This document shows positions 27,694 through 35,206 of a stretch of 64,000 nucleotides of DNA, in pieces. The stretch comes from Pseudomonas grandcourensis (GTDB lineage: Bacteria; Pseudomonadota; Gammaproteobacteria; Pseudomonadales; Pseudomonadaceae): the NCBI RefSeq assembly GCF_039909015.1, contig NZ_CP150919.1, forward strand, positions 2,270,501 through 2,334,500, read 5' to 3'. The position numbers and the translations under genes were made by a program. The notes under the pieces are model-generated. The model was not told the origin of the DNA and did no database searches. It worked only from the letters and a program-made list of their open reading frames with translations. Each line of letters opens with the position of its first letter. Positions within the stretch are counted from its first letter, which is position 1.

Positions 27694-29028
27694 TTACAAT
27701 TTGAACTCAGCTAATTCCTGAACAATCGCCTCAAACCCAGGCCGCGCCAGCACCTGCGGCTGACAGCAACGCCGCTCCAGATCCTCCAGCACCCCACGCA
27801 GTTCATCGCTCAACCCCGAGTCGATTCGTGCCAGCAATTCCCCCAGCAACACCCCGAATGCCCGCACCTCGATCCGTTGCAAGGCACGGCTTTCAAGGCT
27901 GTCGGAAATCTCGTGGAACGACGCCGCACCAAAATCCCCCAGCAAGCAATCACCCTGTTCATTCCACAGAATATTGTGCCCGTAGAGGTCGCCGTGGGTA
28001 ATGCCGTGGTTGTGCAGGTGTTCGGCCACCGAGGCAATGCCCTTGGCAATGCGCAGCGCCACCGCCGCACTGAAACGCAAGCCATCGGCATAAATGTCGC
28101 GGCTGCACGACGCCAGGCTCGGCAGGCTGGCGAGGTTGAGAAAACTCGGCGGGATCAACTGCATCACCAGCCCGGCGGTTTGTTGCGGGTGATCGACAAT
28201 CCGCCCTTCGACGCGAATCAGGTTCGGGTGCAGCCCGGCGGTGATGCAGGCGTTCATCTCGTGCAGCGGCGAGCCATCGCTGGTCATTTCGCCCTTGTAG
28301 AGCTTCACCGCAACGGGCGTGGCCGGTTGGTCGGCCGGTTGCCAGACCGCCTGATGAATCACCCCGGACGCCCCTTCGCCGAGCTTTTTCTCCAGGTACA
28401 ATGCCGACCAATCAATGCGCGGTGTGGCGTCGAGGGCGGCGGCATCCGCTTCGGTTTCCAGAGGGTTACCGGCATAGGCCAGCCAGGTCAGGCTCGGCAG
28501 CGTCAGCAGCCATTGCGGCAAGTCGGTGAACTGGTTGGCGGCGATGCGGATCAGTTCCAGCCGATGGCAATTGCGCATCGACTCCGGCAACGCCTGCAGG
28601 CGGTTACCGGCAAGCATGAGCTTTTGCAGGTAGGGCCGTTCTCCCAACTCTCTCGGCAGTGTCTCGATGCAATTGTCGGTCAGGATCAGCCAGCGCAGCA
28701 GCGGTGGGAGTGCCACAGCGGGCACGTGGGCGATGCGGTTGGCCTTGAAGCCGATCATCGTCAGTGCGGCGCATTGGCCAACACAGGCCGGCAACTCGGT
28801 GAAACGGTTTTCGGAGCAGAACAGCACGCGCAAACGGGTAAGGCGGTGCAAGTCCTCCGGCAGTGCGCTTAGGGCATTGCCGCTGAGGTTGAGCACTTCC
28901 AGCGAATCCGCCAGATCGAAGATCTCCCGGGGAAACTCGGTCAGGTCTTCGGCCAGATCCAGCCGCGTGATGCCCGACAACTCGCCGGCGCGCAATTGAG
29001 CAAGGGTATGCATGAACAGATTCGCCAT
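27694..29028 (-). CDS. Leucine-rich-repeat serine/threonine protein kinase
   Basis: 444-aa cytoplasmic protein with two parts. Residues about 15-205 are leucine-rich repeats (LEVLNLSGNALSALPEDLHR, LRVLFCSENRFTELP, LMLAGNRLQALPESM, LELIRIAANQFTDLPQWL). Residues about 215-444 are a protein kinase domain with glycine loop LGEGASGVIHQAVW, Lys in VAVKLYKG, catalytic loop HGDLYGHNIL (Gly in place of the usual Arg of HRD) and metal site GDFGAASF, so it should be active. No signal peptide or membrane helix is seen after the chosen start ATG 29028; ATG 29013 is an alternative and neither has a good ribosome site. Bacterial LRR-kinase fusions are uncommon outside this genus. Substrate unknown; no phosphatase is adjacent. 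Confidence 0.88.
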   Translation of the reverse strand: MANLFMHTLAQLRAGELSGITRLDLAEDLTEFPREIFDLADSLEVLNLSGNALSALPEDLHRLTRLRVLFCSENRFTELPACVGQCAALTMIGFKANRIAHVPAVALPPLLRWLILTDNCIETLPRELGERPYLQKLMLAGNRLQALPESMRNCHRLELIRIAANQFTDLPQWLLTLPSLTWLAYAGNPLETEADAAALDATPRIDWSALYLEKKLGEGASGVIHQAVWQPADQPATPVAVKLYKGEMTSDGSPLHEMNACITAGLHPNLIRVEGRIVDHPQQTAGLVMQLIPPSFLNLASLPSLASCSRDIYADGLRFSAAVALRIAKGIASVAEHLHNHGITHGDLYGHNILWNEQGDCLLGDFGAASFHEISDSLESRALQRIEVRAFGVLLGELLARIDSGLSDELRGVLEDLERRCCQPQVLARPGFEAIVQELAEFKL

Positions 29029-29137
29029 TAACCAAGGGAGGGCGCGGGGCCCTGGAAATGGGCGACATGATAGCGGGAAAGATGTGGCGACTGTCAGACC
29101 GCCTTCGCGAGCAGTCAATACAACAAAAAGCTATCGA

Positions 29138-30355
29138 TCAGACCGGTTCGCTGACTTCGACCAGTTGCCCCAATCGGCTGCGGGTGCGCGCCAGATCAAT
29201 GGCATCGCCATCCAGGCTTTCGCGCAATGAGTGCTGCCCGAGCAACGTCAGGTGCTTGTCCTGGTCGTACAGCACGTCGATGAGATTGATAAAGCGCTGC
29301 TGGGCGGCAATCGTGCAATCGCCCAGCAGTGGCAGTTCATCGATGATCCAGCGGTCGAACTGGCGGCACAGCTCCAGATAATCCATCACCGCCGTGGGCT
29401 GATCGCACAACTCGGTGAAGGTAAAACCGATGCCGCGCCCTTCGCACAAACGCGCTCGCAAATGCCGGGTGCCCACCGGCAACGAAACAGGCGGGGCATT
29501 GCGCTTGGGCAGGTTCAGCGATTGTCGTTGCGCCACGCTCGCCGGCCAGACGTAGTGACCTTGAGTGAACAACTGATGCGCATGGGGCCGGGCCTGGCTG
29601 CGATAGTCGTGCGGCCCGCCGACTTCCATCACCTGCATGCGCGCATGGATCAAGTCGATCACCGGTTTGAAGCGTGCGTGGTACAGCGGATTGGGCAGCA
29701 GGCCTTCGGGCGGGTAATTGGAGGTGACCAGCAACAGGATGCCGCGCTGGAACAGTGCCTTGAACAATCGGGTGATGAGCATCGCATCGCCGATGTCGTG
29801 CACATGGAACTCGTCGAAACACAGCACCCGGCAATTGCTGAGCAGTTCATCGAGGGTGATCGCCAAGGCGTCGGCCTGTTCGCGGTGTTCGAACATGCCC
29901 TGGTGCAGTTGGGCGAAAAACTGATGGAAGTGCAGGCGTTGTTTTTGCGCGAGGGGAATGGCCCGGAAAAACCCGTCGAGCAGCCAGCTTTTGCCGCGTC
30001 CCACGGCACCATGCAGGTAAAGGCCGGGAAGGGGGTTCGCCGCAGCACCCATCAGCATGCAGGCATGCCGGGCCATGCAGTCGATCACCCGCTGTTGGCT
30101 GTGACTGAGGGTGTAGCCCTGGGCATGGGCCTGATGTCGAAAGTAGTCGTGGATGACTTGGCCTGCCACGGCGCTGCCGGCAGCCGGTACCTTGCCGAGA
30201 AGGCGACGCAACGTTTGCCAGCGCGATTTGATTGGCGAACGGTTGGGCGGTCGAACGGCCACTGGGATATCACCTCTGGTGTGCGGGCAGGCTCTTTGTG
30301 TTGCGGCGCGATAGTGTAACCAGAGCAGGGAATCTGCTTCCATCAGTGTCGGCAT
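29138..30355 (-). CDS. zapE: ZapE / AFG1-family ATPase
   Basis: 405-aa P-loop ATPase of the AFG1 family; in E. coli ZapE acts on the Z-ring late in division, and mitochondrial AFG1 helps degrade respiratory subunits. Walker A is GAVGRGKS (about 116-123), Walker B is VLCFDEFHVHD, followed by the sensor segment LLVTSNYPPEGLLPN and family blocks WLLDGFFRAIP and LCRQFDRWIIDELP. The start is ATG 30355 behind a modest GGTGG site; MEADS four codons on is possible. It has an N-terminal region of about 60 residues longer than the E. coli protein. Pseudomonas often has another ZapE copy elsewhere, so this may be a paralogue. It follows the anti-sigma gene on the same strand with 46 bases between. Confidence 0.85.
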   Translation of the reverse strand: MPTLMEADSLLWLHYRAATQRACPHTRGDIPVAVRPPNRSPIKSRWQTLRRLLGKVPAAGSAVAGQVIHDYFRHQAHAQGYTLSHSQQRVIDCMARHACMLMGAAANPLPGLYLHGAVGRGKSWLLDGFFRAIPLAQKQRLHFHQFFAQLHQGMFEHREQADALAITLDELLSNCRVLCFDEFHVHDIGDAMLITRLFKALFQRGILLLVTSNYPPEGLLPNPLYHARFKPVIDLIHARMQVMEVGGPHDYRSQARPHAHQLFTQGHYVWPASVAQRQSLNLPKRNAPPVSLPVGTRHLRARLCEGRGIGFTFTELCDQPTAVMDYLELCRQFDRWIIDELPLLGDCTIAAQQRFINLIDVLYDQDKHLTLLGQHSLRESLDGDAIDLARTRSRLGQLVEVSEPV

Positions 30356-30401
30356 ATATGGGCCACCGTCACTGGGTTCTAAAGGAACACCGCAGGGGGG
30401 A

Positions 30402-31154
30402 TCAGAACTGAGAGGTCTGTTTGAGCATCCGCGCCGCCGCTGTATCCGCCGGGCTGACCATCGCATAGTTGTAGCCACTTCCCGACCAGTACTCGGCCTG
30501 CAACTCGCCATCACTGCGACTGCCCCTGGGCAGCAGGAAGTTTTTCGGCCCTGGCGGGCGCACATAGAAACTGATTTTCTGCCCGCCCTGATCCTCGTAG
30601 ACCACCATCGCCGCAGGGCCTTGCTCGGTACTCAGCAAACGCCCGCTGGCCGGCTTGAACCCGGCACCCGAGAGATCGGGCAGGCGATTGGCCTGGGTGA
30701 AGTAGCGGTCGAGCCAACCCTGCATGTCGCCGTCGTCGCTGGCCTGGTAATCCGCCGGCAGGAGGCCTTGCTGGGCAATCAGGCGATAGGCTTGCAGGGC
30801 ATCGGTCATTGGCAGCTGGGGGCTCGCCAGCGTCATCTCCCGCGCTTGCCAACCGCTGAAACCGCCGACGCTGACGGCGATGAGCAACACCGCGGCACTG
30901 GCCAGGTGTCGACGGGATTGGCGTTTGAGGCGCTGGCGAATCACCGCCGGATCCAGGTCCGGGTTCGACGGTTGTTGCAAGGCACCGCTCAGGGCTGCGC
31001 GCAGTGTCTGGGCATCCTGCTGCCAGGCGCGCACTTGCGCGGCCACCTGCGGGTCAGTGGCCAGATAAGTCTCCACCAGGCGTCGGTCGGCGTCGCTCAG
31101 TTGGTGGTCGACGTAGGCGTGCAGGTCTCGCTCGCCGGGGGGCATGCTGATCAT
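30402..31154 (-). CDS. Anti-sigma factor (RskA-like), partner of the ECF sigma
   Basis: 250-aa single-pass membrane protein. Residues 1-85 are the cytoplasmic sigma-binding part (ERDLHAYVDHQLSDADRRLVETYL), residues about 86-104 a membrane helix (LASAAVLLIAVSVGGFSGW), the rest periplasmic with an RskA-like C-terminal domain (KISFYVRPPGPKN). There is no zinc-binding HxxxCxxC motif. Its start overlaps the sigma gene stop by four bases, so translation is coupled. It should hold the sigma factor until a periplasmic signal, probably oxidative, releases it. The divergent catalase supports an oxidative-stress role (inference). Confidence 0.9.
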   Translation of the reverse strand: MISMPPGERDLHAYVDHQLSDADRRLVETYLATDPQVAAQVRAWQQDAQTLRAALSGALQQPSNPDLDPAVIRQRLKRQSRRHLASAAVLLIAVSVGGFSGWQAREMTLASPQLPMTDALQAYRLIAQQGLLPADYQASDDGDMQGWLDRYFTQANRLPDLSGAGFKPASGRLLSTEQGPAAMVVYEDQGGQKISFYVRPPGPKNFLLPRGSRSDGELQAEYWSGSGYNYAMVSPADTAAARMLKQTSQF

Positions 31155-31657
31155 TTGAGTCTCCGCAGGGAAGGGCGGTTGATTTCGCCATCGCTGAGTT
31201 GGCGCAGGGCCTGGCGAGCCCGGGACAGGCGGGACATCACGGTGCCGGTGGGTACGTCGAGAATCTCGGCGACCTCTTTGTAGCTCAAGCCTTCCACAGA
31301 CACCCAGAGCAGCAACGCGCGTTGCTCGGTGGGCAGTCGGTCGAAGGCGTTGAGGGTCGATTGGGCAATCACGGTGCGTTCCACCGAGGGCTGGGCATCG
31401 TCACGCCCGGTGAAGAACTCGAGCATGCGCGCATAACGCCGGGAGCGGCGGTGCGCGTCGAGAAACTGCCGATAGAGAATCGAGAACAGCCAGGCGCGCA
31501 AGTCACCCTCGGCGCGTTTGCCGGCCCAACTCGAGAGTGCCCGCTCCAGGCTCGCCTGCACCAGGTCGTCCGCGCTGCTGGTGTTGCGTGTCAACGACAC
31601 GGCAAACCGTCGCATTCCGGGAATGATTTCTCTGAGTTGTTCGTCGATATCGTTCAT
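31151..31657 (-). CDS. ECF RNA polymerase sigma factor
   Basis: 168-aa extracytoplasmic-function sigma factor. Region 2 covers about 14-85 (SADDLVQASLERALSSW ... DLRAWLFSILYRQFLDAHRR), which binds the -10 element and core polymerase. Region 4 covers about 105-160 (LPTEQRALLLWVSVEGLSYK, EVAEILDVPTGTVMSRLSRA) with the -35 helix-turn-helix. The start is ATG 31657; an in-frame GTG at 31675 would add six residues and leave only a very short leader after the predicted promoter. It is co-transcribed with the anti-sigma gene and divergent from the catalase. Both directions carry the same promoter motif, so it probably activates itself and the catalase. Confidence 0.93.
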   Translation of the reverse strand: MNDIDEQLREIIPGMRRFAVSLTRNTSSADDLVQASLERALSSWAGKRAEGDLRAWLFSILYRQFLDAHRRSRRYARMLEFFTGRDDAQPSVERTVIAQSTLNAFDRLPTEQRALLLWVSVEGLSYKEVAEILDVPTGTVMSRLSRARQALRQLSDGEINRPSLRRLK

Positions 31658-31698
31658 GAAGTTCTGGCTAGTCACTACGCTGGACTGTGGACCAGGAA

Positions 31699-31723
31699 GA
31701 CGCCCGGCATTCGAGGTTATTCC
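31699..31723 (-). promoter_or_regulatory. Predicted ECF promoter for the sigma/anti-sigma operon
   Basis: Reading on the minus strand: GGAATAA (31717-31723), 14 bases, CGTC (31699-31702). Same boxes and identical spacing as the promoter facing the catalase. Predicted start near 31691, about 34 bases before ATG 31657. Confidence 0.7.
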
Positions 31724-31751
31724 ACGTCAGAAAAAATAAAAACCGCATGTG

Positions 31752-31776
31752 GGAATAAACCTGCGTGCGGTTCGTC
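31752..31776 (+). promoter_or_regulatory. Predicted ECF promoter for the catalase operon
   Basis: GGAATAA (31752-31758), 14 bases, CGTC (31773-31776), mirror of the promoter for the sigma gene. It lies 45 bases before the catalase start codon, which supports ATG 31821 rather than the earlier in-frame starts at 31749 and 31803. Confidence 0.7.
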
Positions 31777-31820
31777 TGCTTGATTCTTCTCACTTGTGGC
31801 CGATGGCCCTGGAGTCTTTC

Positions 31821-32906
31821 ATGGTAGATCGATCATCACCGCCAACCCGGCCACCCTTGAGTGCGACGAGCCTGACGTTGCGCCTGGCTGGCATTGCCGT
31901 GGTCGTTGCCGCCGTGGCGGGGGCGTTTGCCTACGTCAACGGCACCTTCGACCCACAGCGCCTGACCCCGAAGAAACTGATCAACGTGCTGGAAACCAAC
32001 AACGGCGTGCATCCGGGTTTCCGCCGCAACCATTCCAAAGGCGTGTGCGTGATCGGGCATTTCGAGAGCAGCGGTGAGGCGCGCAGCTATTCCACCGCCC
32101 AGGTGTTCAACGAGGCGCAGACACCGGTGGTTGGGCGTTTCGCCTTGCCGGCCGGTAACCCCTATGCGCCGGACAGTGCCGTGCCGATCCGCAGCATGGC
32201 CTTGCGCTTCATCCAGGCCAACGGCCAGCAGTGGCGCACGGGGATGAACAGCATGCCGGTGTTCCCGGTCGGCACGCCCGAGGCGTTCTATCAATTGCAG
32301 CAGGCGCAGTCGCCAGACCCGGCCACCGGCAAGCCGAATCCGACCGCGGTTCCGACGTTTTTTGGTGCGCATCCGGAAGCCGCTCCGTTCCTGGCCTGGA
32401 TCAAGACCGCCAAGCCGTCGGCCAGTTACGTCACGGAGACCTATAACAGCGTCAACGCGTTTTATCTGGTGAGCGCCACCGGACAACGCCAGGCCGTGCG
32501 CTGGAGCATGGTGCCGGTGGCTCAGGATGCGCCGGGTGCTACGGCGCCGGAGGGGAACGACTTTCTGGAGAAAGACCTGGTTCAGCGTATAACCGCAGGG
32601 CCGTTGCGTTGGCAGTTGAACATCACCCTGGCCAATCCTGGCGATCCGGTGAGCGACGCCAGCAAAGCCTGGCCCGAAGGGCGCAAGGTGTTGAACGCGG
32701 GCACCCTGGTGCTGGAAAAAACCCAGCCGCAACTCAATGGCGAATGCCGTGACATCAACTACGACCCACTGGTATTGCCCGCCGGCATCGAAGGTTCCGA
32801 CGACCCGTTGCTCGCCGCTCGCTCAGCCGGTTACGCCAATTCCTACCTGCGTCGCACCAGCGAAGTCAGCCAGTTGCCCGCCGCCAAACAGGAGGCCCAG
32901 CAATGA
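31821..32906 (+). CDS. Catalase-family peroxidase (SrpA-like), membrane-anchored or periplasmic
   Basis: 361-aa heme protein of the small catalase-related family, which removes peroxides and typically has peroxidase more than catalase activity. After a short cytoplasmic tail there is a hydrophobic segment at about 21-40 (LRLAGIAVVVAAVAGAFAYV) acting as signal or anchor, so the enzyme faces the periplasm. The heme pocket His lies in FRRNHSKGVCVIGHF, and the FALPAGNPYAPDSAVPIRSM block is the catalase-like core. The start is ATG 31821, 7 bases after GGAG. The last four bases overlap the start of a cytochrome b561 gene, suggesting that electrons reach the peroxidase from the quinone pool. Controlled by the divergent ECF sigma. 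Confidence 0.92.
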   Translation: MVDRSSPPTRPPLSATSLTLRLAGIAVVVAAVAGAFAYVNGTFDPQRLTPKKLINVLETNNGVHPGFRRNHSKGVCVIGHFESSGEARSYSTAQVFNEAQTPVVGRFALPAGNPYAPDSAVPIRSMALRFIQANGQQWRTGMNSMPVFPVGTPEAFYQLQQAQSPDPATGKPNPTAVPTFFGAHPEAAPFLAWIKTAKPSASYVTETYNSVNAFYLVSATGQRQAVRWSMVPVAQDAPGATAPEGNDFLEKDLVQRITAGPLRWQLNITLANPGDPVSDASKAWPEGRKVLNAGTLVLEKTQPQLNGECRDINYDPLVLPAGIEGSDDPLLAARSAGYANSYLRRTSEVSQLPAAKQEAQQ

Positions 32907-33448
32907 GCACCCAACCGAACCACTTCGCTCCATTGGCGCGGCTGCTGCACTGGCTGATGGCGCTGATGATCATCGCCATGCTGTTTATCGGTGCCGGTAT
33001 GGTTGCCTCGGTCTCCGAGCGGCATGAATGGCTGATTCATCTGCACAAACCTTTGGGCGTCGCGATTTTGCTGCTGGTGATCGTGCGGCTGGTGGTGCGT
33101 TTCTCCACCACGCAACCACCGCTGCCGGCGGATCTGCCAGGTTGGCAAGCGCTGGCGGCCAAGGCGTCCCATGTGTTGCTGTACGCCTTGATGCTGGTCT
33201 TGCCGCTGCTGGGCTGGGCGATGATTTCGGCGTCGGGTGAGCCGGTGATGCTCAGCAGTTCGTTGCAATTGCCATCGATCGTGCCGGCGAACGCGCAGCT
33301 GTTTGCGTTTTTACGCAAGGCCCATGGGTATCTGGCGTACCTGCTGTTTCTGACGGTGTTGCTGCATTTGGCAGCCGCGTTGTTTCACGGCTGGGTGCGT
33401 CGTGATGATGTGCTGGACAGCATGTTGCGGGGCAAGGATCGCGGCTAG
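32903..33448 (+). CDS. Cytochrome b561, partner of the catalase-family peroxidase
   Basis: 181-aa four-helix membrane cytochrome. Helices: RLLHWLMALMIIAMLFIGAG, HKPLGVAILLLVIVRLVVRF, ASHVLLYALMLVLPLLGWAM and HGYLAYLLFLTVLLHLAAAL; probable heme ligands are the His in LLHW, HLHKP, ASHV and LLHLAAALFHGW. ATGA overlap with the catalase gene means tight translational coupling. It probably shuttles electrons from ubiquinol to the periplasmic peroxidase. A convergent hairpin terminator follows. Confidence 0.92.
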   Translation: MSTQPNHFAPLARLLHWLMALMIIAMLFIGAGMVASVSERHEWLIHLHKPLGVAILLLVIVRLVVRFSTTQPPLPADLPGWQALAAKASHVLLYALMLVLPLLGWAMISASGEPVMLSSSLQLPSIVPANAQLFAFLRKAHGYLAYLLFLTVLLHLAAALFHGWVRRDDVLDSMLRGKDRG

Positions 33449-33460
33449 TTGCAATGGAGA

Positions 33461-33495
33461 AAAAGATCGCAGCCTGCGGCAGGCTGCGATCTTTT
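33461..33495. terminator. Bidirectional terminator, 16-bp perfect stem
   Basis: AAAAGATCGCAGCCTG and its exact reverse complement around CGG, with A/T-runs on both sides. It lies between the b561 stop (33448) and the M14 peptidase stop (33511), so it can work in both directions. Confidence 0.88.
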
Positions 33496-33510
33496 GATCT
33501 TAAAGGGCAA

Positions 33511-34662
33511 TCAACGCAGGCTATCGACCATCTCGGCCACGGTGGTCAACACATCCTTGCCCAACTGCTTCGAGCGCTTGCCCGACCAGCCTGTCAGCGG
33601 GTTCGGATGATCGTCGTGATCCTTGAACGGCATTTCCAGGGTCAACGACAGGCAGTCGTACTTCTGGCCCACGCTGTTGCAGGCCAACGTCATGTTGGCC
33701 TGGCCCGGCTCGTCGCGGGTGTAGCCGTACTTGGTCTGGAAGTCCTTGGTGGTGTGCTTCAGGTGGCTGCGGAAGTGTTCTTCGAGCTTTTCGATCCGTG
33801 GCGTGTAGCCTGGATTACCTTCGCAACCGGCGGTGAACACGTGAGGAATTTCCTCGTCACCATGCACGTCGAGGAACAGGTCGACGCCGTGCTTTTCCAT
33901 CTGCTGCTGTACGAAAAAGACTTCCGGGCTGATTTCCTGGCTCGCGTTCTGCCAGGCGCGGTTCAGGTCCTGTCCCATGGCGTTGGTGCGAAGGTGACCG
34001 TGGAAGGCGCCGTCCGGGTTCATGTTTGGCACAAGGTACAGGTCGGCGCTGGCCAGCAGTTTGTTCAGCACCGGGTCGTCGTGCTTTTCCAGGCGTTCGA
34101 TCACGCCTTCCATGAACCACTCGGCCATGTGCTCGCCCGGATGTTGCTGGGCGATGATCCACACTTTGCGCTGGCTTTCGGCGCCGGTGCCTTTACGCAA
34201 TAACTGGATGTCGCGACCTTCGACACTCTTGCCGGTGGCCAGCAGTTCGGTGCCGGCCTTGGTCAGTGCCTGCTCGATCAGCCAGTCGTGGCGGCCGCGG
34301 CTGTAGGGTTCGAAGTAGGCGAACCAGGCATGGGTCTGCTCGGCTTCGAGGCTGAAACGCAGGCAGTCGCCTTCGAAAATGGTGGGTACGCGGAACCAGT
34401 TGACGTGATCGTAAGACGCCACCGCCTGATAGCCGGTCCAGGCCTTGTTATAGGAGGATTGACTGGCATTGTTCAGGCGAAACCAGTGCTCCTGGCCGAC
34501 ATGCAGGCCGCTGGCCTTGAAGTGGAACCATTGGAAATGGTCGCTTTTGGTATCGGGGCGGATCGCCAGCAGGGGCTTGAGCGGGTCGCTGACGTCGATC
34601 ACCTGGATGTTGCCGCTGTCGAAGTTGGCACTGATGTCGAAAGAAGATTTAGCCACGGCCAT
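33511..34662 (-). CDS. M14-family zinc carboxypeptidase (cytosolic carboxypeptidase type)
   Basis: 383-aa peptidase of the M14D (CCP-like) group. The N-terminal 120 residues form the beta-sandwich typical of this group (ISANFDSGNIQVID ... HFQWFHFKASGLH). The zinc site is H-x-x-E in QQHPGEHMAEWF plus the later His in LDVHGDEE; the substrate-binding stretch is NMNPDGAFHGHLRTNAMGQD (next residue Leu); the catalytic Glu is in SLTLEMPF. No signal peptide, so cytoplasmic. Eukaryotic relatives trim polyglutamate from tubulin; the bacterial substrate is unknown. Monocistronic on the minus strand, with a shared terminator. Confidence 0.9.
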   Translation of the reverse strand: MAVAKSSFDISANFDSGNIQVIDVSDPLKPLLAIRPDTKSDHFQWFHFKASGLHVGQEHWFRLNNASQSSYNKAWTGYQAVASYDHVNWFRVPTIFEGDCLRFSLEAEQTHAWFAYFEPYSRGRHDWLIEQALTKAGTELLATGKSVEGRDIQLLRKGTGAESQRKVWIIAQQHPGEHMAEWFMEGVIERLEKHDDPVLNKLLASADLYLVPNMNPDGAFHGHLRTNAMGQDLNRAWQNASQEISPEVFFVQQQMEKHGVDLFLDVHGDEEIPHVFTAGCEGNPGYTPRIEKLEEHFRSHLKHTTKDFQTKYGYTRDEPGQANMTLACNSVGQKYDCLSLTLEMPFKDHDDHPNPLTGWSGKRSKQLGKDVLTTVAEMVDSLR

Positions 34663-35206
34663 AATCGGGTCCTGAATATGATTTTTATGGTGGCTACTTT
34701 ACACGCAAGAGTGGGGTGAAACCGAGGGGAATTGCGGGGTGCACAGGTGGGGGGGGCGTCCTCCTTGACGCCGCCGCAGCTTAGAGACTGTGCGACTGAT
34801 TCTCAAGTGCTATCTGTCGCCGGTTTGAACCAATGATGCCGTGCAATTACTGGGTAATTGCACGGACTAGCCCCCTATTTGCATTCGACCTGACCAGTCA
34901 TTTGCATCGGATGTGACCCGCACGCTTCGTGGACATGACCGGCAGAGAACGCTCCAAAGTCGACTTCCTCAGAGCACGAAGCGGGCCTGCCCTATGCCTG
35001 CGTCGAGCCGGCCTGGCCGACTGCTCGTCGGCCCATCGAAAACCCACTCAAGATCGCCTCCTTCAAGCCGATGGAGTAGAGGTGCCAACTTGCTTCAAGC
35101 AGTTCATTAACTAGGGGCAAAGTGCTAGCATCGCCGCCGCGCAATGCACCCCGGGCATCAACATAACCGTCGTCTTTCCCAATGCTTTTTTCATCTTTCG
35201 GACTTT
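34663..35206. other. Intergenic region upstream of the second type I secretion operon
   Basis: About 540 bases with no supportable gene. It holds a perfect 12-bp inverted repeat at 34839-34865 and, just after it, two similar 18-base stretches (TTTGCATTCGACCTGACC near 34878 and TTTGCATCGGATGTGACC near 34902). Around 34980-35078 a short frame reads like a decayed protein end (LPYACVEPAWPTARRPIE...), with no start. Possibly a relic of a mobile element. Confidence 0.4.
34839..34865. repeat. Perfect 12-bp inverted repeat
   Basis: CCGTGCAATTAC (34839-34850), loop TGG, GTAATTGCACGG (34854-34865). No T-run follows on either strand, so it is not an obvious terminator; it may be an operator or part of a lost element's end. 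Confidence 0.6.

Noticed and set aside
30356..30565. N-terminal extension of the ZapE-type ATPase overlapping the anti-sigma gene
   Set aside because: Overlaps the anti-sigma coding region in another frame and has no family similarity.
34913..35114. Short plus-strand frames before the second secretion operon
   Set aside because: No ribosome site and no similarity; at most a decayed fragment.
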